NCBI RefSeq assembly: GCF_000427405.1
Contig: NZ_ATXY01000004.1
Location: 1 to 64,000 of the forward strand
Direction of reading: 5' to 3'
DNA: 64,000 nucleotides
Origin: Flectobacillus major DSM 103
Lineage (GTDB): Bacteria; Bacteroidota; Bacteroidia; Cytophagales; Spirosomataceae
The notes beneath the pieces were generated by a model. That model did not search any database and had not been told where the DNA came from. It worked only from the letters and a program-made list of their open reading frames with translations. Shown one piece after another: positions 34,581 through 44,501 of this stretch; the first letter of the stretch is position 1; each line of letters opens with the position of its first letter. A program made the translations under genes and the position numbers.

Positions 34581-37500
34581 CTAGGCTTTGCTATCATAAA
34601 TACTCGGAATATAATGTTTACTTTCACGGTCTTCGGGGTCGAGAGATACCGAAGTAGTAGAAGTTTTTTCTTGAAACCATGCAAATACCAATGGTAAGAA
34701 TACCAACGCTGCTACCGTAGAAGCCAACAGCCCTCCAATTACGGCACGAGCCAAAGGTGATGTTTGATCGCCCCCTTCACCCAAGCCCGAGGCCATCGGA
34801 ATCATCCCTACTACCATGGCTACGCTGGTCATCAAGATAGGCCTTAAACGCAAAGCTGCTGCCTCACGAGCCGACTCAAGGGCATTGCCATTGTGCAAAC
34901 GAAGGTGTTCGGCATTGGTAATCAGTAATACCGCATTGGCAATAGATACCCCCACCGACATGATTATACCCATATAAGATTGAAGGTTGAGGGTTGAATG
35001 CGTTAATTTGAGCATCAACAAGGCCCCCAATAATACCGCAGGAATAGTAGTTAGTACTACAAAAGAAACCTTAAATGACTGAAAATTAGCAGCCAACATC
35101 AAGAAAATTACGATAATAGCTACTATCAAGCCCGACTGTAAGCTATCGAGGGTTTCGGTAAGTACTTTGCTCAATCCTACTGGTTCGATAGTCAATCCAC
35201 GTGGTAGCTCGCCCAAAGAATCAATAGCTTTTGTTACGCCAGTAGTGGCAGCACCCAAATCGGTTTTGTACAAATTGGCTGTTACCGAAATAACAGGTAC
35301 GGCTCCAAGGTTATCATTTTCGCCATAGGTTACATCTTGCTGAATTGTAGCAACATCGCCCAATACTGGTCGGGTAGCATTTTTTGAAATAGGAATTTCG
35401 TTAATGTCGTTGATACTCTTGATTTTGTTTTCGGGTACTTGTACCTGTACGCTATAGGTTTGGTTTGATTTTTCGTCTACCCAAACACTTTTGTCTGAAT
35501 ACCTTGACGACGACGTAGATGCCGTAATAGAACGAGAAATTTCGGCAATATCGACACCCAACTGGGCAGCACGAACACGGTCGATAGAAATATTGATAGC
35601 TGGGTATTTGGTAGATTGTCCAATCTGAACATCTCTTAGGTAATCCAACTGTTTGAGTTTTTCTACAACCTTATTGGCATATTCTTCATTATTCTTTTTA
35701 TTTCTTCCCGAAATCCTCACCTCGATAGGTGTGGGTGAGCCTTGGCTCAGGATTTTATCTGTTAGTTCGATCGGCTCAAACGACAGTTGTAAATCGGGCA
35801 TAGCAGCTTTGATTTTCTTTCTGAAATCTTCTTTCAAATCTTCTAAATCTACTTTATAATGCTCGTGCAATTGTACCTGTAATACGGCTTCTTGTGGGCC
35901 ACTCATAAACAAATAGATAGGACTTGTCGAGAATAACCCAGGGTGTTGCCCTACAAAAGCCGAAGTAATAGAGATATTTTCACGACCTACCATTTGCTCC
36001 AGAATACTAACCGACTTAATGAGTTTTTCTTCAGTACGTTCTATTCGTGTTCCTTGTTTGGCTCTTAAACGTACCTGAAACTGGCTTCCGTTGGCTTTAG
36101 GGAGTACATCTCGCCCAATATTAGTAAGTAATAGGTACGTTGCCAAGCTTGCCAATATCAAATAGCCAACAATAATAGGCTTGCGATAGGGTAAAATTCT
36201 ATCCATAAATCGCATAAATCTATTTCTGAATCTATCAAAAATACCTATTTTGATTGGTTCTTTGGGTGCTTCTACCAACACCTTTTTCTGATTCAAAGTA
36301 TCGTTTTCCGACTCAGGACTTAATCCTGTTTGTTGAAATTCTTCATCTTCGCTCAGGGTTTTTCCAGCTTTTTGTGCGTGTTCTTTTTCATGCCCTTTCA
36401 TGAGCCAGTTGGCCATAATAGGAACAAATGTTTGGGATAAAAGGAACGAAACAAGCATGGAAAAACCAATAGCCAAAGCCAATGGTAAAAACAATGCCCC
36501 TGGAATACCTTTCATGGTGAAGGCAGGTGCAAATACCGCCAAAATACAGAATAAAATCAATAATTTGGGAAAAGCAATTTCTTTACAAGCATCCCAAATG
36601 GCCAGAGCCTTGGGCTTGCCCATGTCTAAATGCTGGTGGATATTTTCTATGGTTACGGTAGATTCATCAACCAAAATACCAATTGCCAAAGATAAACCAC
36701 TCAGGGTCATGATATTGATGGTTTGTCCAAACAACTGGAGAAACAATACTCCAGCAATAATCGAGGTAGGGATCGTTAGGATTACAATAAATGCTCCACG
36801 AGTATCGCCCAAAAATAAAAGTACCATCAAACCCGTAAGTACAGCCCCAATGGCCCCTTCGCTCAACAAACTTTTTACGGCATTGATTACATACACACTT
36901 TGGTCAAACTCATACGACAGCTCGACATCTTCGGGCAACTGGCTTTGGAAACGAGGTAATGCTTTTTTCAAATTTTGAACGACATCCCATGTAGAAGCAT
37001 CGGCCGACTTGGTAATAGCCATATATACCGAACGCTTTCCATTGACAAGGGCATAGCTACTGGTAATATCGGCACCATCTTCGACGGTAGCTACATCTCG
37101 TAAATACAAATTGGCAACACTTCCTTTGAACAACGGAATATCTTCAAAATCTGTAAGCTTTTTGATAGTAGTATTAACGGGTGTAATATAGTTGTAGTCG
37201 CCAATACGGACGTTACCTGATGGCGAAGTTTGGTTATTTAAACGAATCGCCTCAACAATTTGGTCGGGTGTAACATTGTGCGAACGCATCAACTCAGGGT
37301 CGGCTTTAATAACTACCGTTCTGATATTGCCCCCAAAAGGTGGTGGTGCTACCAAGCCTGGAATAGAAGTAAATGACGACCTAATATAGGTATTGGCCAA
37401 GTCGAGAAGTTCGTTGTTTGACCTCACTTTACTACTTAAAACCAATTCGCCTACAGGTAATGTTGAGGCATCGAAACGCAAAATAAAGGGAGGTTGCGAC

Positions 37501-37865
37501 CCAGGCGGAAATATGGCCTGAGCCCTATTACTAAACGCCGCTACCTCGGCGGCAGCTTGTGCCATGTTGGTACCTTGATAAAAAGTTAATTTTATTAGGG
37601 TAAGTCCTTGAATATTTTTGGTTTCGATACTTTTTACCCCCGAAACATATAATAACAAATTGACATACTGCTTACCAAAAAACGTTTCCATTTGGGTAGG
37701 AGTGTACCCCCCAAATGGGTGAGAAATATAAATAACAGGCAAGTTCATATCTGGAAAAATGTCTATCTTGATATTTCTGATAGAATTAATGCCAAAAAAC
37801 AATAAACCTGCTACCAGTACCAAAATGGTAATGGGTTTTCTGAGGGCTGTTCTAATTAAATTCAT
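34581..37865 (-). CDS. RND efflux pump, inner membrane transporter
   Basis: 1094 residues, of AcrB/MdtB size plus an insert. First helix NLIRTALRKPITILVLVAGL, two large periplasmic loops, central helices with LAIGILVDESTVTIENIHQHL, and a second half with GVSIANAVLLITNAEHLR, ASALRLRPIL-type segment AAALRLRPILMTSVAMVVGMIPMA. In the fourth helix the classical Asp-Asp of the proton relay is Asp-Glu (VDEST). A roughly 60-residue acidic/basic cytoplasmic insert (about 490-550, HEKEHAQKAGKTLSEDEEFQ) lies between the halves. The multidrug or organic toxicant subgroup (not the metal type) is the most likely, because the metal-efflux motif is absent. Confidence 0.93.
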   Translation of the reverse strand: MNLIRTALRKPITILVLVAGLLFFGINSIRNIKIDIFPDMNLPVIYISHPFGGYTPTQMETFFGKQYVNLLLYVSGVKSIETKNIQGLTLIKLTFYQGTNMAQAAAEVAAFSNRAQAIFPPGSQPPFILRFDASTLPVGELVLSSKVRSNNELLDLANTYIRSSFTSIPGLVAPPPFGGNIRTVVIKADPELMRSHNVTPDQIVEAIRLNNQTSPSGNVRIGDYNYITPVNTTIKKLTDFEDIPLFKGSVANLYLRDVATVEDGADITSSYALVNGKRSVYMAITKSADASTWDVVQNLKKALPRFQSQLPEDVELSYEFDQSVYVINAVKSLLSEGAIGAVLTGLMVLLFLGDTRGAFIVILTIPTSIIAGVLFLQLFGQTINIMTLSGLSLAIGILVDESTVTIENIHQHLDMGKPKALAIWDACKEIAFPKLLILFCILAVFAPAFTMKGIPGALFLPLALAIGFSMLVSFLLSQTFVPIMANWLMKGHEKEHAQKAGKTLSEDEEFQQTGLSPESENDTLNQKKVLVEAPKEPIKIGIFDRFRNRFMRFMDRILPYRKPIIVGYLILASLATYLLLTNIGRDVLPKANGSQFQVRLRAKQGTRIERTEEKLIKSVSILEQMVGRENISITSAFVGQHPGLFSTSPIYLFMSGPQEAVLQVQLHEHYKVDLEDLKEDFRKKIKAAMPDLQLSFEPIELTDKILSQGSPTPIEVRISGRNKKNNEEYANKVVEKLKQLDYLRDVQIGQSTKYPAINISIDRVRAAQLGVDIAEISRSITASTSSSRYSDKSVWVDEKSNQTYSVQVQVPENKIKSINDINEIPISKNATRPVLGDVATIQQDVTYGENDNLGAVPVISVTANLYKTDLGAATTGVTKAIDSLGELPRGLTIEPVGLSKVLTETLDSLQSGLIVAIIVIFLMLAANFQSFKVSFVVLTTIPAVLLGALLMLKLTHSTLNLQSYMGIIMSVGVSIANAVLLITNAEHLRLHNGNALESAREAAALRLRPILMTSVAMVVGMIPMASGLGEGGDQTSPLARAVIGGLLASTVAALVFLPLVFAWFQEKTSTTSVSLDPEDRESKHYIPSIYDSKA

Positions 37866-37868
37866 CGG

Positions 37869-39269
37869 TTATCTAGCTTGTTTCATAAGTAAATCGACAT
37901 CTCCATTGGTAGCGGCTTTGAGCAATAAAGCCTGCCAAACATTGGCATAAGCCACATTGATATTGGTTTCGGCACGGTTAAGTACAAAAAGCGATTGGGT
38001 AAGGTCGATAATATTGGACAATCCATTTTTATAAAGCAAAGCCTTTTGCTCATAAGCATTTTTGGCAGCTTCTAGCTGAATTGGCGATTCTTGGTAGCTC
38101 AACAAAGCGTTGGCAATACGTTGGTCGGCCAATATGTATTGGTTTTGCAACTGATTTTGGGTTTGAGCATATTCGTATTTGAGGGCTTCTGTAATCAGCT
38201 TTTGTGCTTCTATTTGCTTTTTGATTTTGGTAGGAGCCATAAAATTCCAGAATACCCCTGCTCCGATCAAAAAATTACTTCTACTTGGCGAAATACCGCC
38301 AAAATAACTACCATCTATATGTTGGTTGTCGGGTGTATAATCATTCTTAAAGCCTGATGCCTTGGTCTGAAATGCTCCAAATAAGTTGACTGTAGGCAGT
38401 TTATTTCTTAGATACAGTTTCTGTAAATTATCAGAAATGGTAATTCGTGATTCAAAAAACTTTAGAGTAGGATTGCTATCAATTGTTGTTGCCGATGACA
38501 ATACGCTTGGTATACTCACAAAATATATACTGTCTAGCTCAAAATGCTGAGGAGCAAGATTGAGCAGTACCGCCAATTGGCTATTGGCTTGAATCTCAAT
38601 ATTTTGGGCATCTATTACACTCAAGCGAGCATTGGACACTTCGGCGTTGGCAATCGACGAGTCTACTCCTGCATTTAGGCCATTTTTGGCTCTAGCTTTT
38701 ACTACTTCTTGTAATGCCGTTACACGTTTGAGGTTGGCTTTGCTTACTTCTACAAACTTTTGGGCTGCTAATACATTAAAATAAGCTCCGCCGATTTTGA
38801 TAGTATGAGCAAATTTCTCTTGTAGTACATCCAACGAATCACGCACTACTTGCGATTTGGCCACTTCTAGGGTAGCTGCCAAACGGCCAAATGAATACGC
38901 CTCCCAGTTGATATTGGTAGCATATAAAGCCCCAAAGGCCGTGTTCCAATTCTGTGAAGTAGCATTGGGCCCAGCGGCGGCTATACCAACACCCTTATAC
39001 GAATACAGTGGCCCAAACTGACCGTTGGCTGTACCATAGTTTTGTTGAATGGCGGTATTGACATCGGGCAAAAACTGGCGACGAGCGTTATCAACCATAA
39101 CCGATGAGGCTTCTTGGTATCGTTGTTTTGCTTTGATTGAATTGAAATTTTGTAAACCCATTTTGATGGCTTCCGAAAGGGTTAGAATGGGTTGCTGAGC
39201 CATCGTATTTCTCGTTGTTAGCCAACACACAAAGAGAAATAGCCATTTTGCATAGCGTTTCAAAGACAT
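37869..39269 (-). CDS. TolC-family outer membrane efflux channel
   Basis: 466 residues. Signal peptide ending about residue 24 (TMAQQ), then the two TolC-like repeats with long helices (ASSVMVDNARRQFLPDVNTAIQQ, KLYLRNKLPTVNLFGAF, IKKQIEAQKLITEALKYEYAQTQNQLQNQYILADQRIANALLSYQ). It is the first gene of the operon, with the pump starting 3 bases after its stop, which is unusual as the channel is often last. Two-component genes lie divergently 415 bases away. Confidence 0.93.
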   Translation of the reverse strand: MSLKRYAKWLFLFVCWLTTRNTMAQQPILTLSEAIKMGLQNFNSIKAKQRYQEASSVMVDNARRQFLPDVNTAIQQNYGTANGQFGPLYSYKGVGIAAAGPNATSQNWNTAFGALYATNINWEAYSFGRLAATLEVAKSQVVRDSLDVLQEKFAHTIKIGGAYFNVLAAQKFVEVSKANLKRVTALQEVVKARAKNGLNAGVDSSIANAEVSNARLSVIDAQNIEIQANSQLAVLLNLAPQHFELDSIYFVSIPSVLSSATTIDSNPTLKFFESRITISDNLQKLYLRNKLPTVNLFGAFQTKASGFKNDYTPDNQHIDGSYFGGISPSRSNFLIGAGVFWNFMAPTKIKKQIEAQKLITEALKYEYAQTQNQLQNQYILADQRIANALLSYQESPIQLEAAKNAYEQKALLYKNGLSNIIDLTQSLFVLNRAETNINVAYANVWQALLLKAATNGDVDLLMKQAR

Positions 39270-39408
39270 AGTTTTTACAGTGATTTAAAGACTAAATAGA
39301 GCTAGCTTTAGATTGATACAATTTTAGCTAAAATGTTGATGGAGCGATAATAACCAAAGTGAGGGTATCAATCGTGGGAAAAGTCTCTATTTAATCGTGT
39401 GATTCCTC

Positions 39409-39442
39409 AAATTTTAAAGAAGATTTTGAGGAGATTTTGAAG
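39409..39442. promoter_or_regulatory. 11-bp direct repeats, likely response-regulator site near the efflux promoter
   Basis: AGATTTTGAGG (39421-39431) and AGATTTTGAAG (39432-39442) are directly adjacent repeats with an 11-bp period; AAATTTTAAAG at 39409-39419 is a weaker third unit. OmpR/PhoB-type regulators bind such direct repeats. The regulator encoded at 39685 belongs to that family. Confidence 0.45.
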
Positions 39443-39640
39443 TTGATAATAAAATTTATTTCAAAATAGCTACATCTTGTATTATATTGCCGATTTGTTA
39501 ATTGTTCAATATAATTATAATTTTATTTTTTTACATAAAAGCAAGTCTATCAATATGATTTATATTGGTATGATTTTAATAATTACAGTAAGTTTCTGAA
39601 AATCAATATTTTATATTAAAGCCTATTAGTAATTCAAAAA

Positions 39641-39662
39641 TCTTCAAATTTTCTTCAAAAAG
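39641..39662 (+). promoter_or_regulatory. 11-bp direct repeats near the response-regulator start
   Basis: TCTTCAAATTT (39641-39651) and TCTTCAAAAAG (39652-39662), in the opposite orientation to the set at 39409 (shared core CTTCAAA). They lie just before the regulator gene and may mediate autoregulation. Confidence 0.4.
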
Positions 39663-39684
39663 AATTTTGAATTTTGACCCCAAT

Positions 39685-40368
39685 ATGAAAATACTCGTAA
39701 TAGAAGATAATACAGAACTGGCTAGAAATCTCCAGCAGTTTCTCAGCAAAGAAGGCATAATTTGCGAATTTTGCTATACTTATCAGCAGGCAGAGGATAG
39801 ACTTCTGTCATTTGACTACGACTGTGTGGTATTGGATATTATGCTACCCGATGGCAATGGACTTGATATACTGAAGCTTATTAAAAAAAATAGACTTCAG
39901 AGTAATATTCTTATCATTTCGGCCAAAAACTCGCTTGACGATAAGATCAATGGTTTGGAATTGGGGGCAGACGACTATTTGACCAAACCTTTTCACTTGT
40001 CGGAACTACTGGCTAGGCTGAGGGCTATTTATCGAAGAAATGTATTGGGGGGCGACAATATTGTGGTTTTTAATGAGCTAACTATCAATACCTTAACCCA
40101 TGAAGTAAAAGTACACGATACATTGTTGGATTTGACCAAAAAGGAGTTTGATTTGTTGGTGTATTTTTTGGCGAATAAAAATAGGGTTATTACTCGCCAG
40201 TCAATTGCCGAACACTTGTGGGGCGATTATACCGACAACCTAGCTAATTTTGATTTTGTGTATCAGCACGTAAAAAATTTGCGAAAAAAAATTAGTGCTT
40301 CCAATGGTAAAGACTATATTGGTACGGTGTATGGGCTTGGTTATAAGTTTGAAACCAATCCAAAATAA
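39685..40368 (+). CDS. OmpR-family response regulator
   Basis: 227 residues from ATG at 39685 (MKILVIEDN). Receiver domain about 1-120 with the acidic pair in IEDN, phosphorylation Asp in CVVLDIMLPDG and Lys in DDYLTKPFHLSEL. Winged-helix DNA-binding domain about 130-225 (NELTINTLTHEVKVHDTLLDLTKKEFDLLVYF, ITRQSIAEHLWGDY, VKNLRKKI, GTVYGLGYKFE). It pairs with the kinase gene 104 bases downstream and probably controls the divergent efflux operon. An upstream TTG at 39667 would add 6 residues. Confidence 0.93.
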   Translation: MKILVIEDNTELARNLQQFLSKEGIICEFCYTYQQAEDRLLSFDYDCVVLDIMLPDGNGLDILKLIKKNRLQSNILIISAKNSLDDKINGLELGADDYLTKPFHLSELLARLRAIYRRNVLGGDNIVVFNELTINTLTHEVKVHDTLLDLTKKEFDLLVYFLANKNRVITRQSIAEHLWGDYTDNLANFDFVYQHVKNLRKKISASNGKDYIGTVYGLGYKFETNPK

Positions 40369-40472
40369 AGGATTGATTATAATAGCTTCCTCAAAAAGGT
40401 ATTGTATTTTCAAAAAGCTATTATTGCCTAAATATAAAAAGCTCATTTTCAACTATATAGTTGTTCAATAAT

Positions 40473-41774
40473 ATGAAACTCATCAATAAATTTACGTCTT
40501 GGTATCTTGCTATTTCGGCCTTTGTTTTACTGGCAGGTGGAATTCTTACGTTTTATAGTTTTGAATCACATATTGAAATTGCCCAAGCCAAAGAACAAGA
40601 AAAGTTGCTGAGACATATTTGTCAGAAAATAGAAAAAGGTGTTCCTGCCGAAAAATTGGTGCGAGAACAACTTCAAATTCGAGAAATACCTTATTCGTTG
40701 CCTATTCAAAAAGTTACTTTGTCCGATACAATTGCTTGGAGTCCACAGCTGCAAAGAGTAGATAAACAAATTAAGGCAGCGGCTTCGTACAAAATACAAG
40801 GCAAACACTATTACATATCGGTGTACAACATGATGATCAATGCCGATGATGTAACACAAGTTGTATTTGAGTCGATGTTAGAAATATTCTTATTGCTAAT
40901 TTTATTACTCGGCATTTTTTTACGTTTAGGCTCAGAAAGAATATTAGCCCCTTTTAATCATACCCTTGAAGTAATTCACCGTTTTTCACTCAAACAAAAG
41001 CAAACCATTGTTTTGCCAGAAAGCAATACCACCGAGTTTCAGGAGCTAAACCATTTTTTACAAAAAATGATGAATAAAGCCATCTGTGACTACAATTCGT
41101 TAAAAGAATTTTCGGAGAACGCTTCGCACGAACTACAAACCCCCTTAGCTATTATTCAAGGAAAATTGGAGCTTTTGATGCAATCCAATATCAACGACGA
41201 ACAAGCTACCCTTATCCTAACGGCTTTGAATGCCCTTGACAAGCTTACCAAAACCAACCAGTCGCTGATATTATTGACCAAACTCGAAAATCAAGAATAT
41301 GAAAGTATCAAAGAAATAGACTTTAGTGAGCTTATCAAGGAATCTATCGAGGGTTTTGAGGAACTCCTCGAAATGAAGTCTATTCAACTAGAACAAGATA
41401 TAGAAGATAACGTATCCTTGCGTTTGCATCCTGTGTTGGCCAGTATTTTACTCAATAACCTATTTAGTAATGCTATTCGGCACAACATTTGCCAAGGCAA
41501 TATCATTGTTAAATTAACGCCTTCAAAACTGTATATCCAGAATTCGGGAACGCCACCTACTGTACCTACCAAAGAGCTATTCCGCAGATTCAAAAAAGGA
41601 AATCCTGATTCTATTGGCTTAGGCTTGTCGATTGTACAACAAATTTGCGAGCTTCATTTTTTTGATATTCAATACGATTATCAAGACGGCTCACATAGGT
41701 TTGTGGTGTGTTTTAAAAATGCCAAAACCAATCGAGAAAATCAGTTTATTGAACATTCGAGCCTAGACGTGTAG
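40473..41774 (+). CDS. Sensor histidine kinase
   Basis: 433 residues from ATG at 40473. Two membrane helices (about 9-29 and 135-158) enclose a periplasmic domain of about 105 residues (30-134) that could sense envelope signals or the pump substrate. HAMP-like linker, then H-box FSENASHELQTPLAIIQGKLELL (about 215-237), N-box LLNNLFSNAIRHN and G-box GLGLSIVQQICELH. The N-box to G-box part is short but complete. It forms a two-component system with the upstream regulator. An upstream TTG is possible but adds only 4 residues. Confidence 0.93.
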   Translation: MKLINKFTSWYLAISAFVLLAGGILTFYSFESHIEIAQAKEQEKLLRHICQKIEKGVPAEKLVREQLQIREIPYSLPIQKVTLSDTIAWSPQLQRVDKQIKAAASYKIQGKHYYISVYNMMINADDVTQVVFESMLEIFLLLILLLGIFLRLGSERILAPFNHTLEVIHRFSLKQKQTIVLPESNTTEFQELNHFLQKMMNKAICDYNSLKEFSENASHELQTPLAIIQGKLELLMQSNINDEQATLILTALNALDKLTKTNQSLILLTKLENQEYESIKEIDFSELIKESIEGFEELLEMKSIQLEQDIEDNVSLRLHPVLASILLNNLFSNAIRHNICQGNIIVKLTPSKLYIQNSGTPPTVPTKELFRRFKKGNPDSIGLGLSIVQQICELHFFDIQYDYQDGSHRFVVCFKNAKTNRENQFIEHSSLDV

Positions 41775-41959
41775 CTTATACCGATTTAATGCCTAAATTA
41801 GGTATTAAAATAATGACAATCAGTCAAATACACTGCCTATTTGTTTTTCTGATTATTTGACATTTTTTAGCATAAGTTTTTCTGCCATAGTTATCTACAA
41901 ATCGTACTGGCCTTTTAGCCCTCCGATTTTGTACAATTACTTATTAAACCAACTATAAT

Positions 41960-44455
41960 ATGTTTAACAATACCTTTGGCATAACAGGTTTAACAAAAAA
42001 ACAGGTAGCTACAGCACGTAAAAAGCACGGTACGAATACTTTAACTTATAAAAAAGAGAATAATTTTTGGACTGCCCTCACAAATTTGGCAAAAGAACCC
42101 ATGGTGATTTTGTTGTTTGTGGCATCGTGTATTTATCTTATTAGTGGAAAATGGGGCGATAGCTTTTTTTTAGCTTCAGCTTTGGTGCTAGAATGTGCCA
42201 TTTCGCTTTATCAAGATTCTAGAAGTAGAAATGCTTTGGAAAAACTCAAAGATATTACACAGCCTAATTGTAAGGTAATACGAGATGGAAAAATAGTAGC
42301 AATTAAAAGCGAAGAAATCGTACTTGGCGACAACCTCCTGACAGAAGAAGGAGCGTTGATTGCTGCCGATGGTATTATTGTTCATGCCAATGATTTTTCG
42401 GTTAATGAATCTATTCTTACAGGCGAATCTTTACCAGTTATAAAAGATACCCCCTCCGATCAAAATGCTGTATTTCAGGGGGCTATGGTAGCTAGTGGCT
42501 TGGCAATTGTGCGTGTTACGGCAATCGGCAACCAAACCAAGCTTGGCAAAATAGGAAAAAGCCTAGAGGGTATTCAAGAAGAAAAAACACCCTTAGAACT
42601 TCAAATAACCAACTTTGTCAAGAAAATGGCCTTTAGTGGGCTAATCGTCTTTGTTATTTTTTGGGCTATCAATTACTATCACTCGCACAATATTTTGGAT
42701 AGCCTATTGAAAGCGTTGACGTTGGCCATGAGTATTTTGCCCGAAGAAATTCCCATTGCATTTACTACTTTTATGGCAATTGGAGCTTGGCGTTTGATGA
42801 ACATGGGTATTGTGGTAAAACAAATGAAAACAGTAGAAACACTGGGTAGTGCTACTGTAATTTGTACCGATAAAACAGGGACACTTACCGAAAACAAAAT
42901 GAGTTTGGCCAAAGTGTTTGCCTTGTCGACAGGGCGGATTTCGGAAAGTAATGTAGCTTTTACCGAACAAGAAAAAGAAGTGTTGTCATTGGCTGTATGG
43001 GCTAGCGAGGTTTTGCCATTCGACCCTATGGAAATAGCCTTGCATACTGCCTATTCCGACTTTGTAGAACACGACCAACGGCCTGCATATAGCATTATTC
43101 ATGAATATGCATTGACTGGAAAGCCCCCTATGATGACTCATATTTTTGAGAATGAATCAAATCACCGTATTATTGCCGCCAAGGGTGCTCCCGAAGCCCT
43201 TATTGCAGCCTCAAGTCTAAACGAGATTCAAAAACAACAAATATATAAAGCCATCAATACTTTGGCAGTAGACGGCTATCGAGTATTGGGCGTTGCTGAA
43301 GCCGTTTTTACAGGCTCAGATTTTCCAGAAAATCAACAAGATTTACCCTTTGAACTCAAAGGGTTAGTCGCTTTTTATGACCCACCCAAACACAATATTC
43401 AGGCTGTATTGAACGATTTTTATACGGCGGGTATTTCGGTCAAAATTATTACTGGCGACAACACCGCCACAACTACCGCTATTGCCAAGCAAATAGGGTT
43501 TAAGGGTTATGAAAATAGTATTACTGGCGACGAACTGATGCAGCTTTCAGACCATGAATTAGCCAAACAGGTTCAGCAAATCCAGTTATTTACTCGGATG
43601 TTTCCCGATGCCAAGTTGAGGGTAATCAATGCTTTGAAAGCCCAAAATGAGATTGTTGCTATGACAGGCGATGGAGTCAATGACGGCCCAGCCCTAAAAG
43701 CGGCTCATATAGGCATAGCCATGGGCAAAAAAGGTACAGAAATAGCCAAACAAGCAGCTTCTTTGATTTTGGTTGAAGATGATTTATCCAAAATGGTACA
43801 TGCTGTTGGGGTAGGAAGACGCATTTATGCCAATCTCAAAAAAGCAATTCAGTACATCATTTCTATTCATATTCCGATTATCCTTACGGTATTTATTCCG
43901 CTTACTTTGGGCTGGGCGTATCCCAATATTTTTTCACCAATCCATATTATTTTCTTAGAACTTATTATGGGGCCTACCTGCTCGATTATCTATGAAAATG
44001 AGCCTATGGAAAAAAATACCATGACCCAAAAACCAAGACCATTGACCAACACTTTTTTTAGTTGGAAAGAACTTACTACCAGTATGATACAAGGCTTGGT
44101 AATTACGACTGGAACATTGCTAGTGTATCTGTATGCCGTAAGCCAAAACGCTGGCGAAGAGATAACCCGTACAATGGTTTTTACGGTATTGATAGCCGCC
44201 AATATTTTTCTAACCTTGGTCAATCGCTCTTTTTACTATTCAATTTTTACTACATTACAATACAAAAACAACCTTGTTTGGTTGATTATTGGTATTACTG
44301 CTTCGCTAGCAGGAATAACACTTTTGGTAAAACCCGTTAGTGACTTCTTTGAGTTCAAGCAGTTAAGTGCCTTACAATTAGGAATTTGTGTGGTGATGGG
44401 CTTTGTATCTGTAATGTGGTATGAGCTGGTTAAATGGGTAAAAAGGATGCTTTGA
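41960..44455 (+). CDS. Cation-transporting P-type ATPase (P-II-like)
   Basis: 831 residues. N-terminal domain about 1-60, actuator LTGESLPVIKD near 155-165, M4 motif SILPEEIPIAFTTFMAIGAWRL (about 255-276), phosphorylation site CTDKTGTLTENK near 310, hinge GDGVNDGPALKAA near 572, and six C-terminal helices with FLELIMGPTCSIIYENEPMEKNTM. The PEEIP motif replaces the PEGLP of Ca2+-ATPases, so calcium is not certain; the family is seen in Bacteroidota stress loci. It is a second ATPase beside the Mg-type one at 23342. It has its own unit: no near upstream gene on this strand and a convergent regulator after it. Confidence 0.88.
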   Translation: MFNNTFGITGLTKKQVATARKKHGTNTLTYKKENNFWTALTNLAKEPMVILLFVASCIYLISGKWGDSFFLASALVLECAISLYQDSRSRNALEKLKDITQPNCKVIRDGKIVAIKSEEIVLGDNLLTEEGALIAADGIIVHANDFSVNESILTGESLPVIKDTPSDQNAVFQGAMVASGLAIVRVTAIGNQTKLGKIGKSLEGIQEEKTPLELQITNFVKKMAFSGLIVFVIFWAINYYHSHNILDSLLKALTLAMSILPEEIPIAFTTFMAIGAWRLMNMGIVVKQMKTVETLGSATVICTDKTGTLTENKMSLAKVFALSTGRISESNVAFTEQEKEVLSLAVWASEVLPFDPMEIALHTAYSDFVEHDQRPAYSIIHEYALTGKPPMMTHIFENESNHRIIAAKGAPEALIAASSLNEIQKQQIYKAINTLAVDGYRVLGVAEAVFTGSDFPENQQDLPFELKGLVAFYDPPKHNIQAVLNDFYTAGISVKIITGDNTATTTAIAKQIGFKGYENSITGDELMQLSDHELAKQVQQIQLFTRMFPDAKLRVINALKAQNEIVAMTGDGVNDGPALKAAHIGIAMGKKGTEIAKQAASLILVEDDLSKMVHAVGVGRRIYANLKKAIQYIISIHIPIILTVFIPLTLGWAYPNIFSPIHIIFLELIMGPTCSIIYENEPMEKNTMTQKPRPLTNTFFSWKELTTSMIQGLVITTGTLLVYLYAVSQNAGEEITRTMVFTVLIAANIFLTLVNRSFYYSIFTTLQYKNNLVWLIIGITASLAGITLLVKPVSDFFEFKQLSALQLGICVVMGFVSVMWYELVKWVKRML

Positions 44456-44501
44456 ATAAAGACAAAGGCAAGACTTAAATAAAAGTATGCACTACGCTTA
44501 C

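Larger units (their letters stand above)
39270..39684. other. Divergent regulatory region between efflux operon and two-component system
   Basis: 415 bp of very AT-rich DNA without a gene. It contains two sets of ~11-bp spaced direct repeats, listed separately at 39409-39442 and 39641-39662, and the promoters of both operons (no clear boxes). Confidence 0.65.
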
